Below are positions 53,123 to 63,607 of a DNA stretch of 64,000 nt, one piece after another (the first letter of the stretch is position 1; each line of letters opens with the position of its first letter). The notes beneath the pieces were generated by a model that saw only the letters and a list, made by a program, of their open reading frames with translations, did not search any database and was not told where the DNA came from. Origin of the DNA: Celerinatantimonas yamalensis. Its GTDB lineage: Bacteria > Pseudomonadota > Gammaproteobacteria > Enterobacterales > Celerinatantimonadaceae. The stretch spans positions 496,001 through 560,000 of the forward strand of contig NZ_JBEQCT010000002.1 in NCBI RefSeq assembly GCF_046054155.1. Direction: 5' to 3'. A program made the position numbers and the translations under genes.

Positions 53123-54185
53123 TTTTTATCCATTGCTGGCACACATCAGCGACTTGTTGTGCGGCATCACCGACAGCTAATTGTAGTGCTTGACGGGACA
53201 TCACTTCACGCACAGAAGGAATTGCCAGCTCTTGTAATAATTCACTTAGATGCAATGCATCTAACGTTGTCTGCGGCAAAATCTTCGCCGCCTGATGATC
53301 CGCTAAATAGCAAGCATTGCGAGTTTGATGATCATCCACAGCATGCGGCAGTGGTATAAAAATCGCGGGTAAGCCGGCCGCTGCTATTTCACTCACTGTT
53401 AATGCCCCAGCACGGCAGATCACCAGATCGGCCCAGCGGTACGCTTGAGCCATATCATCTATAAATTCTTCAACATGAACATTGGTCACGCCCAATGCTC
53501 GGTAACGTTGTAAAGTGTTTTCAGCATTGCCGCTGCCTACTTGATGGCGCACTTGCAACGCCAAATTAGCGCAAGATTGGATCGCACCCGGTAATTGTTC
53601 ATTGAGTACCCGAGCACCCAAACTGCCACCCACCACTAATATGTTCATCCGTGAGGTAAAAATCCGCGCGCTCTGACCAACCTGTAAAATCTCATCTCGA
53701 ACCGGATTACCAACTTGAATCGCTCCGGGCAATGTTTCAGGAAATGCACTCAAGCTGCAACTGGCAAATCGATTAAGCCAACGATTAGTCATGCCTGCCA
53801 CCGCATTTTGCTCATGAATGATCAACGGAATACCTGACCATTTAGCCGCTAAGCCACCTGGACCGCTAGCAAAACCACCCATCCCTAACACGACCGTCGG
53901 TTGTAATCGCTTCAACAAACGACGCGCCTGTAACAACGCACAAAAAATCTTCCAAGGTGCACTTAATTTACGACGCCAACCATTGCCTCGTACGCCCTGA
54001 ATATCCAAAAACTCAATATCAAAACCATGGCGCGGAACGATATCAGCTTCCATACGAGTCGCAGTGCCAAGCCAAGTGACTTTCCACCCTCGAGACTGCA
54101 TCACTTTCGCCACGGCTAAGCCAGGAAAAACATGTCCCCCGGTTCCACCGGCCATCACCAACAAATGTGGCGTTTGATAACTCAT
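53115..54185 (-). CDS. murG: UDP-N-acetylglucosamine--undecaprenyl-pyrophosphoryl-MurNAc-pentapeptide transferase
   Basis: The protein has 356 residues of the GT-B fold. The glycine-rich loops are VMAGGTGGHVFPGLAVA and VLGMGGFASGPGGLAA, and the donor site contains RAGALTVSEIAAAGLPAIFI. It makes lipid II at the inner face of the membrane. The frame extends 14 codons upstream, but ATG 54185 overlaps the ftsW stop (ATGA) and matches the family start. Confidence 0.98.
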   Translation of the reverse strand: MSYQTPHLLVMAGGTGGHVFPGLAVAKVMQSRGWKVTWLGTATRMEADIVPRHGFDIEFLDIQGVRGNGWRRKLSAPWKIFCALLQARRLLKRLQPTVVLGMGGFASGPGGLAAKWSGIPLIIHEQNAVAGMTNRWLNRFASCSLSAFPETLPGAIQVGNPVRDEILQVGQSARIFTSRMNILVVGGSLGARVLNEQLPGAIQSCANLALQVRHQVGSGNAENTLQRYRALGVTNVHVEEFIDDMAQAYRWADLVICRAGALTVSEIAAAGLPAIFIPLPHAVDDHQTRNACYLADHQAAKILPQTTLDALHLSELLQELAIPSVREVMSRQALQLAVGDAAQQVADVCQQWIKNE

Positions 54186-55381
54186 TCGCCCTCCCGACGG
54201 TGCGCCTGTTGATCGTCTTGACGCCATTCAAAATCAATCCTTAACAATAAGCCAATGGCAATTGCCATCACTAATAAACTCGAGCCACCATAACTTACTA
54301 AAGGTAACGTCAGACCTTTGGTCGGCATCATGCCGGAAGCAGCACCAATGTTGACTGCACTTTGAAATGCGATCCAAAAACCGATCCCACAGGCCAAATA
54401 TCCCTCAAATGGTCGCTCACTTTGCAGTGCCCTGCGACCAATAGCAACCGCTTTATAGGAAAGCCAACTTAAAAGCACTAACACCACACAAACGCCCACA
54501 AACCCTAATTCTTCGGCTAATATCGCCATCACAAAATCGGTATGCGCTTCAGGTAAATACTCAAGCTTAAGAACCGAATTACCGAGCCCCTCACCAAACC
54601 ACTGACCGCGGCCAAACGCCATCAATGACTGGGTTAATTGGTAGCCACTGCCAAATGGATCCTGCCAAGGGTTTAAAAACGAGGTCACCCGCTCCATTCG
54701 ATAGGGCTCTGTCACAATTAAGATAACCACTGCCACCGAGCCACTAATAATCAGGCCAAAAAACTGAATCAGCTTCGCTCCCGCAATAAATAACATGCCA
54801 ATGGTTGCCACAAACATCACCACCACCGTGCCTAAATCAGGCTGAGCGAGGATCAATAAAGCCATCACACACAACACGGCCAGCGGTTTTAAAAAGCCTT
54901 TCAAGCTATCCCGAATCTCCTGATGGCGTCTAACTAGATACCCAGCTAGATAAGCAAACAGCGCCAATTTGGCAAACTCGGCAGGTTGAATATTCAGCGG
55001 TCCAATGCCAATCCAGCGGGAACTCCCATTGACATTGCGCCCCACCACTAACACCAGCACCAAACCGAGCATGGTTGCCAGTAAAAATTTGGCGTTATGT
55101 TGTTTCCAAAATTCCACCGGAACCTGCACGGTGATGGCCATTGCCAGCAAGCAGATCACGACATAAACCGCATGACGGCGGACAAAAATAAACGGACTAT
55201 GATGCGATGCCATACTCTCAGCAATCGATGCTGACGCCACCATCACTAATCCTAAACACAATAGTGCAATCGCTAGTAACAACAGCGAGCGATCATAAAG
55301 ACGGCTACTCTCTGAACCCACTGGGGTTCGCAGCCATAAAAGCGAACGTTGCAGTGCTGTTGGCCACAACCTAAGCTTCAT
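54182..55381 (-). CDS. ftsW: Septal peptidoglycan polymerase FtsW (SEDS family)
   Basis: The protein has 399 residues and ten membrane segments. Family signatures include NGSSRWIGIGPLNIQPAEFA, LAQPDLGTVVVM, and the C-terminal GMMPTKGLTLPLVSYGGSSL. It polymerises lipid II together with FtsI. Its ATG overlaps the murD stop by 4 bp. Confidence 0.98.
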   Translation of the reverse strand: MKLRLWPTALQRSLLWLRTPVGSESSRLYDRSLLLLAIALLCLGLVMVASASIAESMASHHSPFIFVRRHAVYVVICLLAMAITVQVPVEFWKQHNAKFLLATMLGLVLVLVVGRNVNGSSRWIGIGPLNIQPAEFAKLALFAYLAGYLVRRHQEIRDSLKGFLKPLAVLCVMALLILAQPDLGTVVVMFVATIGMLFIAGAKLIQFFGLIISGSVAVVILIVTEPYRMERVTSFLNPWQDPFGSGYQLTQSLMAFGRGQWFGEGLGNSVLKLEYLPEAHTDFVMAILAEELGFVGVCVVLVLLSWLSYKAVAIGRRALQSERPFEGYLACGIGFWIAFQSAVNIGAASGMMPTKGLTLPLVSYGGSSLLVMAIAIGLLLRIDFEWRQDDQQAHRREGE

Positions 55382-56685
55382 AACGCCTCCACCAATTGCC
55401 GGAAGTGCTCTCCTCGGGCCTCAAACCCTGAATACATATCTAGGCTTGCACAGGCTGGAGAGAGTAACACGCGGTCGCCTTTCTGGGCCTTGGCAACGCA
55501 CCAACTTAACGCCTGTGGCAAATCATCAACTCGTTTGGCACGTGGGCAAACCTGTTGTAAACGTGCCGCATCTTGGCCAAACACCACAAGACCAGCAAGC
55601 GGTGCTAACCAAGGCGATAATTCATTAAAATCAGCCCCTTTCCCATCACCTCCCGCTATCAACCAAGTCTGTCCAGACTCATATGCAAAGCCTTGTAGAG
55701 CCGCGATAGTCGCACCAATATTGGTTGCCTTAGAATCATTAATAAAACGGACGCCTTGATGATAGCCCACGGTCTCGCAGCGGTGTGCTAATCCAGAAAA
55801 ACGTTTCAAAGTGCGGATCATCGCCTCGCGCGCTATCCCAGCTGCATCGCCCAACGCCAATGCAGCTAACGCATTGGCCCAATTATGGCGACCGCTCATT
55901 TTGAGTGATTGACAATGCAATAAGCACTCATCGCCAATCATCAGTGCCGACTCTGATTCATTGATCCAGTAATCTGCTTTTTTCTCGATAGAAAACAGCT
56001 GCAATGAATCAACCTCAGCATTCGGCCAGCTTTGTGGATCATCCGCGTTCGCAATGCAGCACTGACAATGCTGATAAATGCGCAGCTTGGCATCGCGATA
56101 ATCAGACAAGTCATGATAGCGATTCATATGATCAGCACTAACATTTAACACAGTTGCTGCACGCAGACGTAAGTTGTCTGTCGTTTCCAATTGAAAACTA
56201 GACAGTTCCAGTACATACAGCTTGGCATGTTGCCCAAGTAACGCCAATACCGGAGTTCCAATATTCCCACCGACAGCAACCTCAATCCCTGCTTCACGAG
56301 CCATCTCACCGACTAAGGTGGTCACCGTCGTTTTACCATTGCTGCCAGTAATTGCGATAACCGGCGCATCAACCGCACCAGCAAATAGTTCCACATCACC
56401 AATCACCGACTTGCCTTGGTGTTTAAGTCGTTTAAAAAGATCCGTACGAATGCTCAGCCCAGGCCCCACGATCAATACATCTAGCCCACTGAGAACATCT
56501 TCATGGCTAGTAAGCTCGCCAGTTAATAGCGCAACCCCATCCGGCAGTTTTGCTGCTAATGGCGGCGTATCACGCGTATCAAAGACCAATGGCGTGACCC
56601 CGTGTTGACACAGGTACTCAACCGTTGAAAGCCCAGAACGCCCGAGCCCAATCACACCATATTGCTGTGTTGGATGAATCACCAT
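55378..56685 (-). CDS. murD: UDP-N-acetylmuramoyl-L-alanine--D-glutamate ligase
   Basis: The protein has 435 residues. N-terminal GVIGLGRSGLSTVEYL binds the uridine nucleotide, and the P-loop is ITGSNGKTTVTTL. INDSKATNIGATIAAL and WLIAGGDGKGADF are family-typical. It adds D-glutamate to UDP-MurNAc-L-Ala. It starts 15 bp after mraY. Confidence 0.98.
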   Translation of the reverse strand: MVIHPTQQYGVIGLGRSGLSTVEYLCQHGVTPLVFDTRDTPPLAAKLPDGVALLTGELTSHEDVLSGLDVLIVGPGLSIRTDLFKRLKHQGKSVIGDVELFAGAVDAPVIAITGSNGKTTVTTLVGEMAREAGIEVAVGGNIGTPVLALLGQHAKLYVLELSSFQLETTDNLRLRAATVLNVSADHMNRYHDLSDYRDAKLRIYQHCQCCIANADDPQSWPNAEVDSLQLFSIEKKADYWINESESALMIGDECLLHCQSLKMSGRHNWANALAALALGDAAGIAREAMIRTLKRFSGLAHRCETVGYHQGVRFINDSKATNIGATIAALQGFAYESGQTWLIAGGDGKGADFNELSPWLAPLAGLVVFGQDAARLQQVCPRAKRVDDLPQALSWCVAKAQKGDRVLLSPACASLDMYSGFEARGEHFRQLVEAL

Positions 56686-56700
56686 TACAAAAGCCTCACC

Positions 56701-57783
56701 TTAACGAACCTTCAAGGTCACTAGACCAATTAATACTAAAATTAACGAAATAATCCAAAAACGCACAATCACGCGGGTTTCTGGCCAGCCTTTTAACTCA
56801 TAGTGATGATGAATTGGCGCCATCCGAAAAATACGTTGGCCGCGTAACTTAAACGATCCAACTTGTAAAATCACAGAGACAGTTTCAATCACAAACACGC
56901 CTCCCATAATCACTAACAAAAACTCTTGACGAACCAACACCGCCACAGTTCCTAAAGCAGCGCCAATGGAGAGCGACCCTACATCCCCCATAAACACTTG
57001 CGCCGGATAGGTGTTAAACCATAAAAATGCAAGTCCTGCACCAGCTAAAGCCGTACAAACCACCACCAGCTCACTAGCCTGTGGCACGTAGGGAATGAAC
57101 AAGTACTCAGAGAAATGACTATTCCCAGTCAACCACGCCAACAGTGCAAACGCACTGGCAACCATCACGCTGGGCATGATGGCAAGGCCATCAAGGCCAT
57201 CGGTCAGATTAACCGCGTTACTGCTACCGACGATGACAAAATAAGTTAACGGTATAAACAGCCAGCCCAGCTGTGGCATCAGCTCTTTGATAAATGGCAA
57301 TACCAACTGAGTTTGGGCAGGACTGTCCGCATTAAAGAAGATAAACAGGCCCACACTTAAGGCGATCATTGATTGCCAAAAATATTTCCAGCGGGCGATC
57401 AATCCATCGGTATTTTTACGCACGACTTTTCGATAGTCGTCAACAAAGCCAACCAAGCCAAAGCTACCCATGACATAAAGCATGATCCACACATAGCTGT
57501 TATCCAGTTTGGCCCATAGCAATGTGGATAAAAATACCGACGCTAAGATCATCAATCCACCCATGGTTGGGGTGCCTGATTTACTCAAATGCGTTTTTGG
57601 CCCATCATTTCGAACCGTTTGTCCTATTTGTAATTGTTGTAGGCGACGAATTACTTTTGGCCCAAGCCATAAGCCAAACGTCAACGCTGTTAAAAGGCTC
57701 ATAATCGCCCGAAAAGACAAATAGTCGAATAACGCAAAAGCGCGGTAGTAATGCTCTAAATATCCCGCGAACCAAACTAACAT
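56701..57783 (-). CDS. mraY: Phospho-N-acetylmuramoyl-pentapeptide transferase
   Basis: The protein has 360 residues, the same as E. coli MraY, with ten membrane segments. Active-site residues are in VGFVDDYRKV, NAVNLTDGLDGLA and FMGDVGSLSIG; the histidine loop is APIHHHYELKGWPE. It makes lipid I. It overlaps murF by 7 bp. Confidence 0.99.
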   Translation of the reverse strand: MLVWFAGYLEHYYRAFALFDYLSFRAIMSLLTALTFGLWLGPKVIRRLQQLQIGQTVRNDGPKTHLSKSGTPTMGGLMILASVFLSTLLWAKLDNSYVWIMLYVMGSFGLVGFVDDYRKVVRKNTDGLIARWKYFWQSMIALSVGLFIFFNADSPAQTQLVLPFIKELMPQLGWLFIPLTYFVIVGSSNAVNLTDGLDGLAIMPSVMVASAFALLAWLTGNSHFSEYLFIPYVPQASELVVVCTALAGAGLAFLWFNTYPAQVFMGDVGSLSIGAALGTVAVLVRQEFLLVIMGGVFVIETVSVILQVGSFKLRGQRIFRMAPIHHHYELKGWPETRVIVRFWIISLILVLIGLVTLKVR

Positions 57784-59159
57784 TGATGAACCTTATTAAA
57801 GTGTTGTTGTATAAATTGAACGACGTTTTCCATTTGACTAGCACGTGACCCTTTGACCACGACCACGCATTCACATCCTTGCTGTTGAATATCCTCTAAA
57901 CGATTCAACAATGCCTGGGCGAGTAGCGGTTGATCTGGATAGTGCTGCCCTAAATGCCCAGCCGTCGCAACAGCCTGTTTCATCCATGTCCCCGTTGCCA
58001 TAAGCTCAATTTGGCGCTTCGCCGCAGCGCGACCTAATTGTTGATGAGCGAACAGCGATTGCTCGCCCAGTTCCCCCATATCGCCAGCCACTAAAATTGC
58101 CCGTCCCTGACTTTGTACTAATACCTCTAACGCGGCCATAAACGATGCAGGATTGGCATTATAAGTGTCGTCAAATAAGGTCATTGACTCTGCTAATTTG
58201 AGCCGCCTTAAACGACCCGCGACTCCTAAAAATTCACTTAATTGACGAGCAATAACGGCTAATTCAACCCCCATTTGCAGTGCCATCGCAGCGGCGGCGC
58301 AGCTATTTTTGACATTGTGCAAACCTGCAGTTTTTAACACAACGGGCGCGCTTTGATGAGCAAAACATAAACTGAACTGATAACAGCCATCCTTCAGACG
58401 CTGGCAATCTTGCGCCTGCACATCGGCACTATCATCTAAGCCAAAGGTCACACATTGCGATGTTCCCGCCTTTTGGCGAAACAGCGTCTGATAAGGGCTA
58501 TCTGATTCAAATACTGCGCAGCCTTGCCCTTGCAGGGCAGCTAAAATCTCACTTTTCTCATGAGCGACCCCATCACGACTGCCAAAACCTTCAATATGGG
58601 CATCACCGACATTATTTACTAGTGCTACATTGGGATGAGCAATCTTTGCGGTATAAGCTATTTCGCCAGCATGATTAGCACCCAGCTCTAACACCATCGC
58701 TTGATAATGGGGCTGTAGACGCAGCAAGGTCAGCGGCAAACCAATATCGTTATTAAAATTGCCTTGCGTAAAGAGAACCTGATAATGACTAGCCAAGATG
58801 AAACTAAGCATCTCTTTAACTGTCGTTTTACCGTTACTACCGGTAATCGCTGCAACCGGACCTTGAAATTGTTGACGTTGCCAACTGGCAATTTGACCCA
58901 ATGCAATACGGGTATCATCAACAAGAACATACGAAAGTTTGCTCTCAATCGGCAAGCTAACTAATGCCGCCCCAGCGCCGTTAGCAACCGCTTGCGGGAG
59001 ATAATGATGGCCATCGAATCGCTCACCTTTAAGCGCGACAAACAGCTCCTCCGGAGCAATATGCCGACTATCGGTTGAGAACGAACTAATCTGGCAATCA
59101 TTGCCATGAACTGTGCCCTGACAGATTTGTGCAATTTGAGACAACAAGAGCGTTAACAT
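57777..59159 (-). CDS. murF: UDP-N-acetylmuramoyl-tripeptide--D-alanyl-D-alanine ligase
   Basis: The protein has 460 residues. P-loop AAITGSNGKTTVKEML, then LELGANHAGEIAY and LFDDTYNANPASFMAAL. It adds D-Ala-D-Ala to the UDP-tripeptide. Its D-Ala-D-Ala supplier Ddl is not encoded in this cluster. It overlaps murE by 7 bp. Confidence 0.98.
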   Translation of the reverse strand: MLTLLLSQIAQICQGTVHGNDCQISSFSTDSRHIAPEELFVALKGERFDGHHYLPQAVANGAGAALVSLPIESKLSYVLVDDTRIALGQIASWQRQQFQGPVAAITGSNGKTTVKEMLSFILASHYQVLFTQGNFNNDIGLPLTLLRLQPHYQAMVLELGANHAGEIAYTAKIAHPNVALVNNVGDAHIEGFGSRDGVAHEKSEILAALQGQGCAVFESDSPYQTLFRQKAGTSQCVTFGLDDSADVQAQDCQRLKDGCYQFSLCFAHQSAPVVLKTAGLHNVKNSCAAAAMALQMGVELAVIARQLSEFLGVAGRLRRLKLAESMTLFDDTYNANPASFMAALEVLVQSQGRAILVAGDMGELGEQSLFAHQQLGRAAAKRQIELMATGTWMKQAVATAGHLGQHYPDQPLLAQALLNRLEDIQQQGCECVVVVKGSRASQMENVVQFIQQHFNKVHQC

Positions 59160-60619
59160 GATGCCTCCGCTAACAATTGAGCAACCACCGCACGCTCATC
59201 ATAAGCAAGTCGCTGTTGACCGATAATTTGATAATCTTCATGTCCTTTCCCTGCCACTAAGATCATATCTTGCTTTTGCGCTTGGGCTAATGCGGCCTGA
59301 ATAGCGCTGCGACGATCTAAAATGATGCTTACCGATTGGCGATGTTCAAACCCTTGGCAAATGTCATCAGCTATTAGGCTAGGATCTTCGCTGCGCGGAT
59401 TGTCATTGGTGACAATGACCTGATCGGCATAGTTCTCAGCGGCTTGTGCCATCAATGGCCGTTTACCGCGATCGCGATCACCGCCACAACCGAAAATACA
59501 GATCAATTTACCACTGCAATGGCTGCGAACACCTTGCAAAGCTTTTGCTAACGCATCTGGCGTATGAGCATAATCAACGACCACTTGCGTTCGGCCACAA
59601 AAAAGCTCCATCCGCCCCGGTACCGCTTTTAACGCGAGACAATCACCAAGCGATGCGTCGCTAACAAGCCCAAGCTCGTCTAAGCAAGCAATCGCGGCTA
59701 ATAAATTGCTGACATTAAATTGCCCCAATAGTGGCACTTCAATCGGCCATTGTTGATCGTGATGATGAACGCGGATTTGGCAACCTGATTCGGTCATTGC
59801 AATCACGCTTGCCTGCCAATCTGCTTGGCATTCAAGCGCGTAACTTTTTGCATTGGGATAGCGTTCAAGTAACTGTTGACCAAACGCATCATCAGCATTG
59901 ATGATCTGCACACCTCGAGTCGTCATCGCCATAAGCTGTGCTTTCGCTTCACCATAGGCTTGCATGGTGTGGTGATAATCGAGGTGATCGCGAGTTAAAT
60001 TGGTAAACACTGCGCCCGTAAACGGCACCCCTGCAACACGCCCTTGAACAAGCCCATGCGATGACACTTCCATCGCCACCAGTTCAATACCTGATAGGGC
60101 AAATTGGTTGAGGATACGATAGACCGAGAAAATATCCGCCGTCGTATTTAATGCGCCATGAAGCTCACCGGGACGCCCCTGACCTAACGTACCCATAACT
60201 GCCGCCGGAATATGGTTTAGTTCAGCTAAGGAAGCGAGCAAATGTGTGACAGTGCTTTTACCGTTGGTACCCGTCACACCAATAATATGGCGAGGTAATT
60301 GGCGATAACAGCGCTGTGCAAGCGTCGCTAATGCCTCTTTTAAACCATAGAAGTGGATGATAACAGCGCCATCTCGGCGTTCAATCTGGCCATGCTGTGC
60401 TTTATCATCAACTTGCGAGAGCACCACAGCGGCCCCTTGACACAACGCCTTTTGAATATAATCGCGACCATCACTTGTTGCCCCAACTATAGCGATAAAA
60501 ACACTATTGGGAATCACAGCACGGCTATCAATAAAGAGATCACTGATATCCACATTGAATGTTTCGGGCAACGGCTGATGTAACCAGCCCGCGATTAATT
60601 GGGCTAGTTTAACCTTCAT
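59153..60619 (-). CDS. murE: UDP-N-acetylmuramoyl-L-alanyl-D-glutamate--2,6-diaminopimelate ligase
   Basis: The protein has 488 residues. P-loop GVTGTNGKSTVTHLL, and the DNPR motif in IVTNDNPRSEDPSLIADD marks specificity for meso-diaminopimelate, as expected for a Gram-negative wall. The frame runs 23 codons further into ftsI, but ATG 60619 matches the family and has AGGAG 7 bases upstream. It overlaps ftsI by 11 bp. Confidence 0.98.
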   Translation of the reverse strand: MKVKLAQLIAGWLHQPLPETFNVDISDLFIDSRAVIPNSVFIAIVGATSDGRDYIQKALCQGAAVVLSQVDDKAQHGQIERRDGAVIIHFYGLKEALATLAQRCYRQLPRHIIGVTGTNGKSTVTHLLASLAELNHIPAAVMGTLGQGRPGELHGALNTTADIFSVYRILNQFALSGIELVAMEVSSHGLVQGRVAGVPFTGAVFTNLTRDHLDYHHTMQAYGEAKAQLMAMTTRGVQIINADDAFGQQLLERYPNAKSYALECQADWQASVIAMTESGCQIRVHHHDQQWPIEVPLLGQFNVSNLLAAIACLDELGLVSDASLGDCLALKAVPGRMELFCGRTQVVVDYAHTPDALAKALQGVRSHCSGKLICIFGCGGDRDRGKRPLMAQAAENYADQVIVTNDNPRSEDPSLIADDICQGFEHRQSVSIILDRRSAIQAALAQAQKQDMILVAGKGHEDYQIIGQQRLAYDERAVVAQLLAEASC

Positions 60620-62351
60620 TATCGTTCTCCTGACGCTTAGGGCTATCAAGCGCCACCAAACGAAACCCTGTACCATCAGGCGCGACATTTAAATATTGTA
60701 AGCTTCCCGCCATCACTTTCGAGAAAACTGGCGCCGCGATCTGACCACCATAATAGCGATCCCCTTGCGGGTTATTGATAACAACAGCAATAGCCAGGCG
60801 CGGTTTGCTCACCGGTGCAACACCTGCAAATAACGCCACATAATTATCACTGTAACCACCCGCATTGGCTTTGCGACTAGTGCCTGTTTTCCCTGCAACT
60901 TGATAGCCAGGTACCCGTGCTTTAGGCGCTGTTCCTTCGTCACTAACCACCGATTCGAGCATTTTTAACACCATCAAAGTATGCTGACGGTCAAAGACTC
61001 GTTTTCCTTGGGGCGCTCGATCGAGTTTTAACAATGAAATAGGTCGGTCAATCCCTCCTGCCCCCAAAATGGCGTACGCATGAGCCAGCTGTAAAGGGGT
61101 AACCGTTAAACCATAACCAAATGCCAATGTAGCGAGCTCAAAATCAGACCAATGCCGTCGCTGCGGTATAATACCCGTCGATTCGCCATCAAGCCCCGTT
61201 CCTGACACATTGCCAAATCCGACTGAATAAAAGGTATTGAGTATTGAATTAATCCCAGAACGAATAGCTAAAGTAGCCGCCCCAATATTGCTTGATTTTT
61301 CCAAAATCGTGGTTAGATTCATTTTTCCGAGAATTTCGTCATCACGCACAATATGGTGGTCGATACGAATATAGCCCGGTCGGTTATCGATAATTGTATT
61401 TTTATTGGCCACACCTTTTTCAAGAGCAGTCAACATCACAAAAGGTTTCATCGTTGAACCGGGTTCATAGGCATCCGTCACTGCGCGATTGCGATAACGA
61501 TAACTTTGCAGTTGGCTGCGATCATTGGGGTTAAATGAAGGGCTATTAGCCATTGCTAACACTTCCCCCGTATTAATATCGAGTACCACTACACTGCCTG
61601 AAGTCGCATTTGTTGCTTCTACTTCTTGTTTCAAAGCACGATAGGCAAGCGTTTGGATCCGCTGGTCTATGCTCAGTTGGATATTATGGCCAGGCTGTTG
61701 CTGTTTAAGTACCGAAATATCTTCAATCGTGCGCCCTAAGCGGTCTTTACGAACCAACCTCTCACCAGGTCGCCCCGACAGCCATTTATCATAACTGCGT
61801 TCAATCCCCTCTTGACCGTGATCATCAATATTAGTAAAACCAACCAAATGTGCACTAATCTCACCGGATGGATAAAAACGTCGCGACTCTTCTTTTTGAT
61901 AGACACCGGGGATCTTAAGCTCTTCAATGTATTTGGCTAAATTGGCATTGACTTGACGCTGCAGATAAACAAAACGCCGCTTAGAATTGCTAACTCGCTT
62001 GCGCAGCGATACCTCACTGACATGCAGTGCTTTAGCAAGCGCTTGCCATTTTCGCCGTTGCTGCAAACTATGCTGATCATGAACTAACTTCGGATCAGCC
62101 CAAATCGCTTCGGCAGGAACACTAACAGCTAACTCATTACCGTTTCTATCCATGATCATCCCCCGAGGTTCTCGAGTTGTCTCTGTGCGTAAAGAACGCA
62201 TATTTCCCTGATCAATTAACTGCTGCGCATCCACAATTTGGATATACGCAACTCGTCCTGTAAGCGCTAAAAAAACGAGCGAAATACACCCTAATACCAC
62301 AACAAAACGCCAGCGGATATATAACCGTGGTGACTTTGACTCACGCTTCAT
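60609..62351 (-). CDS. ftsI: Septal transpeptidase FtsI (penicillin-binding protein 3)
   Basis: The protein has 580 residues: a membrane anchor (about 12-32), the pedestal domain, and the transpeptidase domain with S-x-x-K in EPGSTMKPFVML, SSN in EKSSNIGAATL and KTG in VAGKTGTSRKA. It crosslinks septal peptidoglycan with FtsW. Its ATG overlaps the ftsL stop (4 bp). Confidence 0.98.
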   Translation of the reverse strand: MKRESKSPRLYIRWRFVVVLGCISLVFLALTGRVAYIQIVDAQQLIDQGNMRSLRTETTREPRGMIMDRNGNELAVSVPAEAIWADPKLVHDQHSLQQRRKWQALAKALHVSEVSLRKRVSNSKRRFVYLQRQVNANLAKYIEELKIPGVYQKEESRRFYPSGEISAHLVGFTNIDDHGQEGIERSYDKWLSGRPGERLVRKDRLGRTIEDISVLKQQQPGHNIQLSIDQRIQTLAYRALKQEVEATNATSGSVVVLDINTGEVLAMANSPSFNPNDRSQLQSYRYRNRAVTDAYEPGSTMKPFVMLTALEKGVANKNTIIDNRPGYIRIDHHIVRDDEILGKMNLTTILEKSSNIGAATLAIRSGINSILNTFYSVGFGNVSGTGLDGESTGIIPQRRHWSDFELATLAFGYGLTVTPLQLAHAYAILGAGGIDRPISLLKLDRAPQGKRVFDRQHTLMVLKMLESVVSDEGTAPKARVPGYQVAGKTGTSRKANAGGYSDNYVALFAGVAPVSKPRLAIAVVINNPQGDRYYGGQIAAPVFSKVMAGSLQYLNVAPDGTGFRLVALDSPKRQENDNEG

Positions 62352-62665
62352 GGGGTCACCAAAATCTCATCTTTTGTTTGTGGATGAACCATCTGCAACT
62401 TACTCTGTGCTAATTGCTCAATTCTGTTGTGATCATCGAGCGCATTGTCTTCGATTAACAAATGCCGCCAATCATTGTTCAACTGATCTCTCTGATCACT
62501 TAACTGTGCTCGTTGCGTAATCAATAACCGCGTATTCTGCGTCACCACAACAATCGCCAGCGCAGAAACCAATGCCACAACAACCAGTCCCCACATCAAC
62601 TTAAATCGCTTGAGATCATGTAAAATAATGCCAAGTAAACTAGGTTGTGCGGTGGCAATGTTCAT
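62348..62665 (-). CDS. ftsL: Cell division protein FtsL
   Basis: The protein has 105 residues with a short cytoplasmic tail, one membrane segment (about 24-42, LMWGLVVVALVSALAIVVVT) and a periplasmic coiled-coil (about 50-90) ending ...QMVHPQTKDEILVTP. It forms the FtsQLB complex that activates FtsWI. ATG 62665 shares its A with the rsmH stop TGA. Confidence 0.95.
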   Translation of the reverse strand: MNIATAQPSLLGIILHDLKRFKLMWGLVVVALVSALAIVVVTQNTRLLITQRAQLSDQRDQLNNDWRHLLIEDNALDDHNRIEQLAQSKLQMVHPQTKDEILVTP

Positions 62666-63606
62666 CACGGTAAGCGCTCCGCCACACGTAATACCGAACT
62701 GCGTGAGCGACTGTTTTGTTCAATCTCTAGCGCCGACGGTTTACGAGCCTTACCTATCGCTTTGAGCGTTCGCCCTTCACTTAATTGAGCGTCGGTTAGA
62801 GGCAATCCTCGCGGATATTCCTGACCTTTTTGCTGATGGCGAATAAACCGTTTGACCATTCGATCTTCAAGCGAATGAAAACTAATCACTGACAATCGAC
62901 CTAGCGGTGCTAATATGTTGACTGCACCTTGCAGCGCTTGATCGATTTCATCAAGTTCACTATTAATGAAAATACGGATTGCCTGAAAACTTCGCGTCGC
63001 CGGATGCTTGTGTTTTTCTTTAACCGGCATTGCTTGGCTGATTAATTCCGCTAACTCAACCGTGCTGCTCACTGGCTGAACTTGGCGTCGTTCGATAACA
63101 GCAGTAGTGATCCGTTTAGCAAAGCGTTCTTCACCAAAGGTTTTTAAGACCCAAACTAAGTCATCAAATTCTACTGTTTCAAGCCACTGCGCTGCAGACT
63201 GTCCTTGCGTTGGGTCCATACGCATATCCAGTGGCCCATCGCGCAAAAAACTAAATCCACGTTCAGCATCATCAAGCTGCGGTGATGACACGCCTAAATC
63301 AAATAACACCCCGTTGACAAGGCCCGCCAAATTGAGCTCTCGTATATAATGCTCAATTTTAGAAAATGGTCCTTTTAACACAGTGACTCGAGGGTCATCT
63401 GCAGCCAGCTTCTCGGCGATTTGAATGGCTTGTGGGTCACGGTCAATCACTAATAACCGTCCCGCCTCTCCCAATTGAGAAAGGATCTCACGGCTGTGTC
63501 CACCTCGACCAAAAGTGCCATCAACATAAACGCCATCGGCTTGAATATTGAGTGCATCGACAGCTTCGTTCAACAGCACTGTTTTATGTATAAATTGCTC
63601 TGTCAT
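62665..63606 (-). CDS. rsmH: 16S rRNA (cytosine(1402)-N4)-methyltransferase
   Basis: The protein has 313 residues, the exact E. coli length. The SAM-binding segment is GVYVDGTFGRGGHSREIL, then GVLFDLGVSSPQLDDAERGF and DGPLDMRMDP. It methylates C1402 in the ribosomal P site. The frame extends 42 codons upstream, but ATG 63606 lies 1 bp past the mraZ stop and matches the family start. Confidence 0.98.
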   Translation of the reverse strand: MTEQFIHKTVLLNEAVDALNIQADGVYVDGTFGRGGHSREILSQLGEAGRLLVIDRDPQAIQIAEKLAADDPRVTVLKGPFSKIEHYIRELNLAGLVNGVLFDLGVSSPQLDDAERGFSFLRDGPLDMRMDPTQGQSAAQWLETVEFDDLVWVLKTFGEERFAKRITTAVIERRQVQPVSSTVELAELISQAMPVKEKHKHPATRSFQAIRIFINSELDEIDQALQGAVNILAPLGRLSVISFHSLEDRMVKRFIRHQQKGQEYPRGLPLTDAQLSEGRTLKAIGKARKPSALEIEQNSRSRSSVLRVAERLP

Positions 63607-63607
63607 G

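Noticed and set aside
53123..55381. Long opposite-strand open frames across murG, ftsW and other coding regions
   Set aside because: They lie antisense to clearly conserved genes, lack ribosome-binding sites and show no family resemblance.
57523..57531. Second exact DnaA box (TGTGGATAA)
   Set aside because: It lies inside the mraY coding sequence and a 9-mer of this kind is expected about once in two windows by chance, so no regulatory meaning is claimed.
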